64,000 nt of DNA from assembly GCA_002633005.1 (NCBI GenBank), contig NMRA01000243.1, positions 140,783 through 204,782 on the forward strand. Direction: 5' to 3'. The notes under the pieces are model-generated. The model had not been told where the DNA came from. It searched no databases and was given only the letters and a program-made list of their open reading frames with translations. Shown here piece by piece: positions 1 through 13,400 of the stretch; within the stretch, counting starts at the first letter, position 1, and every line of letters begins with the position of its first letter. The stretch is from Phoronis australis. Lineage: Eukaryota; Phoronida; Phoronidae. Both the position numbers and the translations under genes were made by a program.

Positions 1-837
1 TCAAGTGACATAATTCTAACTACTTTAAAATTAGCGTTCAAGACTTTGTATCCGTTGCGAATGCGAAATTGCAGATTTTTTACTAACTGTTTTACGTCAT
101 CTGTGCACAATGAATTACTGTGAACATGGGTGTTTGTGAAATACGAATTCTTTATGTAAAATGTGATGTTCCTTATTAGATGCTGTCAATAAGTACTGGG
201 AAGTACATTAATTTTCCCCTTTATAGTTGCAGTTTTATTTTTACGTTAACTTCCTTATCTACCCAGTTCTCTGACGAATTTTCATGAAAATTGGCAAAGT
301 GATTCTATTGTTGACGGCCTTTCTAGCCGGCAAACGGATTCTACGTAATCTGCGCCACCTAGTGGCCATTATTATTATTTTTCCTTCTGTTTTTTGACGT
401 CCGCCGAGTCGAAAGGAAAACATGAAAATTCTCAGGTGTGTTCGTATTGAGATGACCACGGCTGACGTTGGTCGAGCTACTGTGGTGCCGCTTTGTGGCG
501 ATTTATTTTTTCTTTAGACAGGCTTCTAAATCTCCCAAGTAGTCCTTAATGGATTTCCGTAGAATTTGACAAGTAGGTTTCTATTAAGGTTGGTGGACCA
601 TAGTTTGATTCAAATTAAACAGAATTATTTGTTTGGTCTTTACCTTATGGTACAAAAAATCCTCAAAGCCACGGGTCCTTGTATTCTCTTACAATAATAA
701 TTGGTGACACCAGTTTTACTGTTGATGAGTGAGGACTTATTGAAGTCCCCTAAAACTTAGGATGTGATACACCTGTCAGAAATTTGGGCGTGTACCCCAA
801 GTAGTATTAAATGCCATCGAAATGGAGAAATGTTTAC
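1..837. other. Left-edge sequence downstream of activin-like exon 2
   Basis: I see no coding exon here. The expected last exon of the ligand (CCxP, CxC at the C-terminus) was searched for on the minus strand and not found, so it should be beyond the window. Bases about 250-500 (ctgacgaattttcatgaaaa, ccacctagtggcc) resemble the degenerate long repeat units at 15400-16280 and are probably of the same origin. Confidence 0.6.
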
Positions 838-1437
838 CTGGCATAAATGCATGAGTGCAGTTCCCTTTGCAGAATTTCGTAGTGAAGGTTCTTGGTTGAA
901 TAATAAACGACCAGCCAATGTCAACGAAACTGAAAGTCAGCTCTTGACCACAACAGCTTGTCTGTCCACTTTCGCACGTATACCTTTGTGAATTACGTCT
1001 GGACCGACGGGAGTGTCGTTTGCTTCCAAATGTCAAAACTAAGTTAACCTCTTCCGCGGCAGTTTTTATTGGAGATTCGTTCTCAGCATTTTGACACGTT
1101 TTACAGCTCAATTCAAGGCCAATCTTGGTTCGACCTCGCTTTATCCGTTTTTCTATCTCGGACTTGTGAAGTTCAATGTTCATTATCTCTGGTCTTCCCG
1201 ATACAGACGATGTCGCGTATTCGTCTGCTATTCGTTGGTCCGCGTGGTTGTGGCTCTTCAGTAGGCGAACCACGTATTTCTGTTTGAAGTTGAGCCTGTC
1301 ACCAGCGTCAGGTCGTCTCCAAACGGCAAGTTTTACAGATTTCAATTGACGATATTTAGTAACCTTTCTGAGTGAAGACACCTTGAAATATATGCACACC
1401 GACGGCTTGCGATGGACGTGTTTAGGACATTTCCTTT
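838..1437 (-). CDS. Activin-like ligand, coding exon 2 (C-terminal prodomain, furin site, first half of mature domain)
   Basis: A strong acceptor (ctttttcag, ag at 1439-1438) precedes 1437. The exon runs open for 600 bases to the donor CCAG|gtaaac at 837-836, leaving one base. It contains the prodomain strand SVKLAVWRRPD, a SCKTCQ motif like the CEQCQ of activin beta-A, the basic cleavage site around 997-983, and the mature-domain residues up to the CxxxC motif. Reading through the donor gives only about 19 more residues before a TGA at 776-778, with none of the remaining cysteines, so splicing to a further exon is the better explanation. Confidence 0.87.
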
Positions 1438-4400
1438 CTGAAAAAGAAAATTTTGATAGATAAGGTTTTTAATAGGGATAATAACTGTAGTAGTTGTGGC
1501 AGCAAGACTCTGGTATTGGTGGTGATGATGCCAGTGACGATGAAGATGATGACTAAGATCAGGGTCGGATCCAGAATTTTGAGTTAGGGGTGTCAGGGCA
1601 GAGTATTAGCCAGGATATTTCCCGTCAGGCATTCGCAGCCCCAAACTGCCAAATAGAATCTGGGAGAATTTTAGAGGGCCATGGCTCCCTGCCCCCCACC
1701 CTCACTTCCTAAATCCGCCACTCAAGATGATAAGTTCGTTTTAAATACGGTGTACAAAACCCTTCAAAAAGTAACCCAAATTATATAGTTATTTTAACAG
1801 ACAGAAACATGTTAGTTGAAAAACCTATGTTACTGCTTTACTGGGCGAGTCACTGGAGTTCAACGTTGTCGTGTAAAGGTTTCATCATGTTAACGAGTTC
1901 ACCGTGAAGTTACCATTTGAGTACCCGACAGAACTTTTTGCGTCCCAGACTGTCCTGCTTACTCGGCTAAATCGCAATCAAGGAGAGTTGACTGTGTTAC
2001 GGCCTAAAATAATTTTTTTTGGTCACTCACCAAATGTCAACTGAATATCATATGCGAAGAATTGTTTAGTTTTGCAAATTAAAAAAAGAATCATCGAAAT
2101 CGGACTGGGAATAACTTGAGTCACTTTCAGAATCATTTAGATGAAGTTGTGCTGAATCATTGAGAAATGGTAGGGTTCATCATAAAACAGGCACTCGTTA
2201 CGAAATTTGTAAATTCTGTGTTTCTAACCCTCACCTACTGTAAAGAAGGTTAAAAACTAAAGTTCACACTCTGTAATAAAATGTAATAAAAAGAACTACA
2301 GAATATGTTAGCCTAGGCAACACAGCAAATTATTCAATATTTAAACAAACCAAAAGTTTGGGTATTGACTGAGTTCTGCTATGTTGAAAATGGGCCAAAA
2401 AGGCTAACAAAATGTAGTGTACGTACCCCCATGTGGAATTCAGAAACATAAATGCTCATTGCAAATGATATTATTGCCTTTTAAATAACAACATGGTGCT
2501 TATTATCATCAAAGAAAAATAAATGGCCATACAACATTATGTTACCATGTGAGGCAGAATTCGTGATGTAGTGTACGTACCTCCTTTTGTAGTGTACGTA
2601 CCCTTCCGTGTCCCGTGAACCTCTTCTGTGAGAGTACCCCCGAGTGCAAGAGCTTTGTTTTGTAATTCGTGTGTATGCAGATAATACACGCATTTGTTTG
2701 TGGAGATGATTGTTGTCTGATATCAGCTTTCGTCTGGCCTAGAATTCTGAGGCGATATAATGTGTGACAAAGTGATTTATTTGTCTGGCGTTATTGGCAA
2801 CTCGCAATAGTCATTGGGGGTCTTCTCTTCTGTGTAATGGACCGGGAAGTGCCGTATAAAATATATATCATCGGGTAATAGTCGCTTACAGAAGTTCCAC
2901 CTTTTGAGAACCAGTTTTCTCCACCGAACATCTGACGAAGTCTCTGCCTTTGTGCTACAAATTTCATAGGATTTGGGGCATGGGAGTCCGTCTCTCCATA
3001 GACGGCGCCCTAGTATAGGCCTATCGTTTTTATGGCAAGGTGATGATTATTATCATTCGTGCAGAGGCCTCGGCGAGGAATTAGCAGTACCCCAGGAATC
3101 GATACCACTAGAGCCTTAGCCACCAGTCGTGCTGAATATCATGCCGTCGGCTGAGCCCAATCACCCGTAAATAGCGGAGTTTTAAAACTGTGAATATTAA
3201 AATTTGTAGCAAACGCCACCTAGTGACTTCCTAGAGAAATGTGTGTACAAGTACAATCAGGAAAAGAAACAATTTGTAAGTAATTTACGGTTTTAAAGAA
3301 AACACCTCAACTAATACACTTAAAGGAGAATGCCACCCAATTTTATTAGTCTTTTTACCGTCTTAATCGGTCTATATAGACATCGCCTTGCACACGGTCG
3401 ACCTAACCTTGCCGAGAGGTGTCGCGTTAACCTGCAAGGAAGGTGAGAAACGACGCAGCGACGTCAGTGGTTCATCTGCACGGAGTGAATGCCGCTATGT
3501 TGCGGTGCGTCGTTCCCGCTTGCCTGAAATATAGAGCTGCGAGGAAAGCGGTATATCGTTTTTTTTGGACTTCCTCGAGAAACCCAATTGCTTAGGAAGT
3601 GGCTCGCGGTAGTGAAGAATGAAAAGTACGCAAGCATGAGGCCGTGAAACATCTCCGTGTCTTTGGCCGACATTTCGTCGACAGTGATTTCTCTGATGAA
3701 TGCCGGCTTATCAAAGAACTATCCATACGTTCCGCTGCCTGAGTACGTTCATGGCGCCTCTCTAGTATTTCTTGATCAGTGTATTCCGGTTCGAACTGAT
3801 AGCCTAGCTGTGAAACCTAACGATCCACGTCGGATGAGCTCTCGTCTAAGTCGGCCATTGCGAGTTGCCATGTTGACGTTTATTATTCTGCGTTGGAATG
3901 AATTATTCTCATCCTAACCAATGCTTATATAAAACTGAAACAAAGTCTGTCTCATTAGATACAATTTGCAATGCCTTAGGAGTATTCGTGAGTGCAAATG
4001 TTTTGAGAAGCCAGCAATGAATAAACCACTGCGTTACCGGCTTGAGATGCAAGGCACAGAGCCCGTGTGAGCGCATGCCAATTCAGTGTTTGCATACAGA
4101 AAGTTGTTGTGAAACAATAACTCGATCTCATGTGCTTTGGTCACATGTTTAGGGAATCTTTATTTAGATATACAAATACATTATTCAAATCATTGTTACT
4201 GCACAACCTTTGACCTGACGGTTCTGCGGAACCTCAGTGACTTCGCGGCCCCCGACAAGTATGTAGATTTTCAGTTTCGTGGCTAATTCACCAAAATAAT
4301 TACGTGCACGTTATTTCTTTGGCTCACTATAATAGTCTTTTCGTGACTAGAGGATTAGTTTCCAACTCAAGCTGGTTTATGTTCGTGATGTCTTATCCCG

Positions 4401-7400
4401 CGGCCGGCTGCCGCGACGGGCCTGATCGGGTTCCGAGCCACTGGCTGGGATAACAAGCGTTTGTGAGTGTAGAACTGAAAAAATCGCAAGTCTAAACTTA
4501 CAATACACAGCTATTTTCTCCTGTCTGTATTTCATGGAAGAATGATTCGAATTTATCACTAACCAGACTCAAACTCCCGCGACCGACCATGGTAAATTGG
4601 CCTACCGAACTCTGTAGGCTACGGTACGTTCAAATATCTATAAATCCGTAACAGTGAAATAAAACAACATGTTTCTTCAAGAACTCGATGTATTTGTAAC
4701 GGTTTTACTTCCGATTTTGATGATTTATTGGTGTAAAACGATGATTTCAAGCTATATTTGACACCAGTAAGAGTGTCGTGAACAGCTGAACAGACTGCGT
4801 TCGAACCGATTACGTCATTGGTTAATTTCAACACCTCCGTCTGCCGTCAGGTGTCAGGTAAAACAACTGAATTTGCTGTTATCGAGTTGAACTACTCGAC
4901 CTCAATCGATAGGTTGTTTTGGGTGGCATTCTCAGTGCTTTAAAACAAGTATGGACGTATAAAAACCCTAGTAATTCTAAATATTGCGCAATTGTTATTT
5001 GATAGTGAAATAAAAAATAAAAATTGTGAATTGTTTCATTAGGGTAACGATGAAATATTACCATACAAATTTACATAAAATAGTCTCACAAAACGAAACT
5101 TTCGCGAAATTGTAATGGTAACTGGTTCTCGGATGGTTTCCGGCACACTGGAAGACACGGGGATGTTTCTAAATTAGTACTTCATATTCACCATTTAATG
5201 AGACTCTGCATCTTTAAGCGTATTTAAAGGGTAAAAAACGCCGGCCTTGATTTCAGTGATTGTCTGGCTGACAATGGCGAGAATTGGCGATTTGTAAGAA
5301 GATCACAAAGTTATTTTGTTGTTTTATAGCTCAAGTGAAAGCTACGCGTAATAACTGCAAGAAGTCTATCCCATCCATCAATATTAATTTCAAGAAGTCT
5401 ATCGCATCCAACAATAATAACTGCAAGAAGTCTATCCCATCCATCAATATTAATTTCAAGAAGTCTATCCCATCCAACAAAATCCCATCCAACAATAATA
5501 ACTTCAACATGTCTATCCCATCAACAATAATAATTTCAATAAGTCTATCTCATCCAACAGTAATAACTTCAAGAAGTCTATCCATCCAACTATAATAATT
5601 TCAATAAGTCTCCCATCCAACAATAATAATTTCAATAAGTCTATCCCATCCAACAATAAGAATTTCAAGAAGTCTATTCCATCCAACAATAATAATTTCA
5701 AGAAGTCTACCCCATCCATCAATATTAATTTCAAGAAGTCTATCCCATCCAACAATAATAATTTCAACAGGTCTATCCCATCCAACAATAATAATTTCAA
5801 TTAGTCTATCCCATCCAACAATAATAATTTCAAGAAGCCTATCCCATCTAAAAATAATAATTCCAATAAGCCTATCCCANCAATAAGTCTATCCCATCCA
5901 ACAGTAATAACTTCAAGAACTCTATCCATCCAACTATAATAATTTCAATAAGTCTCCCATCCAACAATAATATTTTCAATAAGTCTATCCCATCCAACAA
6001 TAAGAATTTCAAGAAGTCTATTCCATCCAACAATAATAATTTCAAGAAGTCTACCCCATCCATCAATATTAATTTCAAGAAGTCTATCCCATCCAACAAT
6101 AATAATTTCAACAGGTCTATCCCATCCAACAATAATAATTTCAATTAGTCTATCCCATCCAACAACAATAATTTCAAGAAGCCTATCCCATCTAAAAATA
6201 ATAATTCCAATAAGCCTATCCCATCCAACAATAATAATTTCAATAAGTCTATCCCATCCAACAATAATAATTTCAAGAAGTCAATCCCATCCAACAATAA
6301 TAATTTCAAGATGTCTGTCCTATCCAACAATAATAACTTCAACAAGTCTGTCCCATACAACAATAATAACTTCAAGATGTCTATCCCATCCAACAATAAT
6401 AATTTCAAGAAGTCTATCCCATCCAACAATAATAATTTCAAGATGTGTGTCCTATCCAACAATAATAACTTCAACAAGTCTATCCCATCCAACAATAATA
6501 ATTTCAAGAAGTCTGTCCTATCCAACAATAATAATTTTAAGATATCTATCCCATCCAACAATAATCACGAAATGCGTTTTCTGGCCGTAAAAACCTTAAT
6601 GTGTCTTTAATGCGTAAATTATAAACCAAAGCACTTCTCGAAATGCGAATCGGGTCACCCCTTCACAACAGACTGGATCCACAGGGGGCCCGGTCGCCAT
6701 AGAGCCAAATTATTCACCGCAGACGAACCAAAGGCAAATTGTACACTCGAGACAATGTCCGACAACTCAAAATACAAATCCCAGTTGATGGTCCGGCTTT
6801 CTCTACCTCACACATCTATAATAACCCCAAACCTATTTAACGTGTGAGTTGCCCCCGGTGCAATGATTTCCAAACTTATTTATGACAGTACGAAGCGGAA
6901 ACTCTGCTAAGCGTTACATCAATTGCAGCATGCCAAATAGCACGCCCTATCAATACTTTGCCTTCTTCAAAGTCACAAAGTTTACCCGTGTTCGTGCTTT
7001 TTTGTTTATTTAACTATTTTCGGCTCATTCAGCAAAAAATAGGCAGTGTTCAGTTATCAATGTCCTACATGACAACGAGGTCACCACATGTTGACGAAAT
7101 TCCCAGGGTTGCAGCCCATCAGCTGTTCAAATATTGGGTTAGTGTGTAATTCAATTCCCGAATCAGCTGATGTATTCTAGAAGCAACAATGACACTCGTG
7201 CCAGCAACTCTTGAGAATTTTTTCTGCAAATAACCAATGCCATCAATCATAATTGTTTAGATAACTAACTTGGAAGATGAGAAATTTAACAGTTGCCTTG
7301 TTATGCAATTTCGACATTTCTTGCTTACACGTGTCTGCATTGGTTGTCAGTCATCTCAGGAATTTTAGACAAGGTTACGCCCGTATACGGTAGAAGGCGT

Positions 7401-10400
7401 TCGATCAGAATGTTGGAAATTATTCTCTTTCCATGTCTTTATTTTTCGTATTACCATGTTGCTCGCTCACTAGAGTTTAGATTGCCCATTGGATTGGCAT
7501 TTGACAGTCGAAAATAACGAAAATGTGTATGGCTTGATTCGAAATTGAGAAGTTATGCTATGGGGTATCAAATTTCAGCTGCATATAAGGTTGATACAAA
7601 ACAGGACGCGATTGTTAAAAGAACACCATGCAATGTGAAGTAACCATGCACACCTGTGATTTACATAAACTACTGTTGATATACACCATAGTCAAATTTA
7701 CGACTCGTGGCCTACATGGCAGTCTAGGCACGTACGCCCATGTTTATTATGTCATATTTCATTCGTAAATTAAACAATAATCGAATTCAAGGAATTTAGT
7801 GAAAGGTTTTGAGGGTTTTTATAGGCAGTATTAAAGAAACTATTTTGAGGAACCAACGCATAGGCAGATCCAGGGTGGTTACGGGGTCCGAACATACCCT
7901 TTTCCCTTGATTTTGATGATATCAAATCTAGAATTCTTTAAGTTAATGATTTGGATCTCCTTTTTAAAAACTCCTTGATCCGACACCTCCCCTTTTAAAA
8001 ATCCTGGATCCGCCCTTGTAATGAATCCACATTTTTGTTTTCTGATTTACTTAGTTCTTACTAGTTTCCTAAATAAGTTCTGCTGATTGCAAAACGTGTT
8101 TTTTAGTCTAAATCTTTACCGATTTAGGTTTGATTGAAGAAGATCTTAATGTTACAGTTTTTTTATTTGCCTTGGCCTGCGTGGTGTGTTTATTCCTCGT
8201 CCGCGGCTGGTTGATTTACGACGTGTTCTCTGATTGAAGATACTCCTTCCGGTTCATTTTAATCAAATTCTTAAACTAAGTTCGCCAAAGATTGCTCCCA
8301 AATGTTCTTTCAACGTGACGCCATTTTTTTAAAATAAACTGAATTTAGTGAGTAAATTGATATTAGGCGGCTGTAAACCAGCGTTCCGTGTAAGAACTTT
8401 TGATTTAGACAACTCGTCGCTATAAAACTTGCTCTAAACTTGAATGATTGTGAACTTTATTTTTACGAGCGTTTGTGGGAAAACTGTAATGACATACAAA
8501 CAATGTAGGGCTGGAATTTGCGAATTGTTCGTCTTTTACTGATACCTTTAGATTGACGGACTCGTGTTGCGTTCTTAATAAGAAACAAATTAAGAGGGCA
8601 TCGTTAATAACGCGTTATATAATACCATGCTTGTTGCTAGGAAGACTTAATAGTCTTTACTAGAATAGTTGTTGGCACGTGCACATAATTATTTTTGAAG
8701 ATTGTGCTAAATGCAAGGAATCGCATCGAGCGTCTATTTCAGATTGATTTGTGGCATTTGTTTTCCGAAAATAAAATCGGAGAATATTTTTCTAATTAGA
8801 TAGTCCTGAGATAACCTACGTCATTTGTCAGTCAGTCGTTACAGCGAATGCATGCGTGTACATTTGAGCGATACACCTTGGTTGTAATAATATTTATATT
8901 AAATTCCTATGTCGACACATTTTGATCACGTGGTGCCCATGTGTTCCAAACGGCTGTTATGATTTAGTAGTCACCTGCCACATATTTTCACACTAATGTT
9001 TGATGTAAACACGTTTTGCGGCCCGTAAAATGAGCGTTACCATTGTTTCTATAGTCATCAAATCCTGCAGTAAAATTTATATGTTCTATGGCCCGCCATA
9101 AAAGGAATAACAGTATTTGTTATTTCAATAAAATATGAGTNTTAGGAAGACTTAATAGCCTTAACTAGAATAGTTGTTGGCACGTGCACATAATTATTTT
9201 TGAAGATTGCGCTAAATGCAAGGAATCGCATCGAGCGTCTATTTCAGATTGATTTGTGGCATTTGTTTTCCGAAAATAAAATCGGAGAATATTTTTCTAA
9301 TTAGATAGTCTGAGATAACCTACGTCATTTGTCAGTCAGTCGTTACAGCGAATGCATGCGTGTACATTTGAGCGATACACCTTGGTTGTAATAATATTTA
9401 TAGTAAATTCCTATGTCGACACATTTTGATCACGTGGTGCCCATGTGTTCCAAACGGCTGTTATGATTTAGTAGTCACCTGCCACATATTTTCACACTAA
9501 TGTTTGATGTAAACACGTTTTGCGGCCCGTAAAATGAGCGTTACCATTGTTTCTATAGTCATCAAATCCTGCAGTAAAATTTATATGTTCTATGGCCCGC
9601 CATAAAAGGAATAACAGTATTTGTTATTTCAATAAAATATGAGTAGATGAGAAGATTTATCTGATGTTCCGTGGTCGTAATTTCGATGAGAACATCCCAA
9701 GATGAGGAGTGGAGGGAATTTTGTTTTATGTCACCTGACATTCCACGCACAAGTCAAATACTCGAATCGAATTGTGCGGAATTATGTCAATATTGGTAAT
9801 AATGTTAATAACAACAGGAGGACAACGATGGAGATGTTAATGACGATGATAATGACACTATTGTTAACTGTGAATGATAATACGAAATATGATAAACAAT
9901 AAGAAACAATTGTTGCTCTAACGATATTCAAAGTGGTTATAAACCCGCATTTTTATGCTTTATTAATATATAGGTGAAACCGAGCTGAGGAGCTAAAAAC
10001 CTGACTCGATTTAGTTGTGTGACCCAGTGGGACTCGAACCCACGAACACGAGTAAAGAAAGCAGACACCTATCACACTAGGCCACACTGCCTTCTCTCTC
10101 AAATTGTCCCTTGATAGTCGAATTGGAGAAAATTTGAGGACTTCGGAAGAGCTGACAGTTTTGCCGCTCCTTAAGATCACGCACTCTAAGGTGGCCTGTT
10201 ACGGCGTGTCGTTTTATGCGCCGAGCTTGGTATCAATGAATGACGAACTGTCATTTCATTGAAAACCCAGACATTACTTCTCGTCTGAGTTATGAACCAA
10301 TTTAATAGCAGTATGTGGTCAAAATGAACAGCTCCCTCCTTTGGCGGTAGGCGGGGTTATATCCGCTTTAATGCATTTAGTGCAACATAAAATTGGTGCA

Positions 10401-13400
10401 CTATTGGCTATAGTGTGGTAAAAAATACTCGAAGTTAACCCTGAAAATTTTTAACTAATCCTACACAAGTTCATCTCCTTCAATTTAAGAATGACTTTTC
10501 TACAAAGTTCCGCTATAGTATACCTGTCAGTTTTTCCTTGGATTTTTTGTTCTTTCCAAAAAAATAGAATTTAGAATTTTGCAGAATATTTTGTTCGTTC
10601 GCTTTGGGGCCATCCTTCTGAAAATATTCTGCGTACGTCATTCACAACTGATATCGTTTCCGTTTCTGCAAGTCGTTATTAATTGGTTCCATTCATTCAA
10701 CAGTTCATTCGAAGCCAGTTAACTACAGCTGCACGCCAGATCGTGGATATTGTAGGCGTGTTTTGCAGCCGCTCAACTCCAGGAAACACAAACACAATAT
10801 GCGGTATTGCTGTAACTTACAGTACGCCAGGAATGTTTTCAGGACATACCGGGCATTCCCGTAAATGTAGGCCCAAGAGCATATTCGGACTATTTTCCAC
10901 TATAGAACCACGGGGCTGCTTTTGGGGCCTCACTTATAAGTTTATCGAGGTTTGTCGGGTTTCCCAAAATGAACAGTACCAGCGAGTTAACAACGAGACT
11001 TTATTCATGTATATAGTCAGTCAATTCCATGGGTCGGTGTATTTAGAAGCCGGTTAACCATCATGCCGTTTTAGGAATAATTTTCAACGATAAAATCATA
11101 TATCAAAGCCTATTTTGTGATGAAATTATGTTTATTGGCCCCACGTTCTCGAATGTTCGTCCGGACAAATTTGTGAAGATTCAAGAATGCCCCGTTTCTT
11201 CGAATATACGCCCAGGGGCATACCTATCAGAAATTCCCGGCTCTAAATGTGCTAACTTACGTGGTAAACGGAAAATCGACTTTTACTTGAAGCACTGTTG
11301 TGTTGCAAGCGTAGCGCCTGTACGGCTAGTATTTTCTAAGGACGTCACGTTTTGTGGTTGTCGATTCGTCCCGTTTGGCAAACTCTACCACATTTTTGTT
11401 TGCAAACACGACATGAGTTTGTTGGTGTTTTGATGAATTTTGGCAAGCAGTAAATTCTATCAAGCTTTTCCTAGCAAACTCTGCCAAACTGCTTGATCGT
11501 GTTTGGCAGCCTGTCTACACTGGCAAACTTGCAAAACTTTCTTGTGTGAAATTCACGCTCACTACTACACGAACAAAAAATGAAGTATTTTCAAAAACAA
11601 GAGTTGAATTTTTTAAAGTACAAGTGTCGCCAAGTCAGAAAATTTTCCTTGTACTCCAACTTCGTTATCCATGCCAGGTGGCGGCTCTGACCTGTCCGCA
11701 CACAAAACTCTTCTCTCACGCACGTTGTGCCCCTCTCACGGATGCATGTTCTCTCCTAGCTCTCGCGGACATATTTCTTTTTTTCGCGCACAGACCAGCC
11801 CTTATTGCTCAGACACGTCATTCCATGCCCGCAAAAGCTAGAGAATGGCTTTTTGCACGGGCAGTCCTGAGCCGCGCACGCAAGGCCGGGAGTCTATGTG
11901 CCCTGATTGAAGTTTTGCATCTCAAAATTCTTGTTGACGCATCCGCAGGTACCATCACGTTTTATAGCGGCTTCAACAGAAATAAGGACACGTGCAGCAG
12001 TGGAATCTGTTAGGTATTAAACATAAGTGTTTCCAATCAGCGTGTAGTTTGTCTTAATTTGCTATTTTTCGTTCAGGCTAAACAAACTGTACAGTGCACT
12101 TTTGACATTCCTAATTTCCTTTTAATGAGATGCTATTGAGGATGAATTCAGGGGCGGGTCCAGGATTTTGAGTTAGTGGGGGCCTGGACACAGCATTAGC
12201 CAAGATTTTGCCCGTCAGATTTTCGCACCCCCGAACTGCCAAATGGAATCTGGGATAATTTTAGAGGAGGGGGCATGCCCCCCTTCCCCCCGCCTCCTTA
12301 AATCCACCACTAGAATTGATGAAATCCAGCAGGTAGTGGAACACTCTATTTACGTTAGGATCACTTCAGTCGATTGAATAAGTATAGTACAAGTTCTTTT
12401 ATTAGGTCGTCATCAATAGAATAACTCGCAAACTTTCGATTTGATAATGATTCATATGTTTTCTATTCTACACGTCGAATACATCTCTCTGTTTGTCCGA
12501 AGCCTCAAGTTAGTTGTCCAATATTTGAGGACCTGTATTGGAATTGGAGACCTTTCAGGTGATAACAAAATCTCAATTTGTCTTCAATGGCGTGTTCTTG
12601 ATCTACTTATGCTATGGAAAATGAGGGCTTCAGTAATTCAACTACAAGGCAATTGAGATTGTTTCGTGCACCTGTTTTTCGCCTGGTGTTCAAATAGATG
12701 CAGGTTTGAAGACAAACAGACAAAGCAAACAGACCCCTGTGCAAATCAGCTGATATTTCATGTTTGAATTCTTTATATCGACTGATTTGCTGTGGTTACT
12801 AGTCATCGTCGTAACTAGGGTATCGGGGCGCACCACGATTGCACCAATGAGGAGAATTTCGGATAGAAGGATTGTACTCTGATAGACAACCCGTAAAACT
12901 TGTAGATTTAAAAAAAATAGTGAACACGCTGCTAAGAAAAAGATTCCACCAAAATAGTAGTGACTAGTATAGTATACCGTCTTTTTAGACGTCCTCTTGT
13001 CTGGAATTTGTGTAAGTTCTAACAGACTTCTTTAGATATTTATGAAGCCGAGATTTAACTTTGCGTAACAAGGTCCTTGCAAACACGCCAAGGATTTTGA
13101 GTAAAAATTGCCCGTGTTCGCTTTGGAGCAAACGACCGTTTTAAAACGTCATTATTTTTAGTCAATGCGGACAATATTAATTTCATAAAGACAAATAACG
13201 CCTGAGAATATTTTCAACATTCTTGACTATAACACAAGTTTAACTTATTACCACTCTTCTTTTACCTTGTCGGTAAAAATAATCTTTTGACTGTTCATGA
13301 TCGGCCTGCAGACGTTTTTAATTCTCCATACAATGACCTGAAATTTCAAATCGGAATTTGTTTGGATTCGTTTGACTGCTGTTTTTGTGAAAAATTTCTT

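Noticed and set aside
9953-10097. tRNA gene (B box ggttcgagtccc)
   Set aside because: The same head recurs in four dispersed copies with a common non-tRNA tail and target duplications, so it is a SINE; acceptor-stem pairing is poor.
10683-12013. Three plus-strand open frames of 101-155 codons close together
   Set aside because: No domain, no splice support, no similarity that I recognise, and they lie within a repeat-rich intron; frames of this length are expected by chance in 64 kb read six ways.
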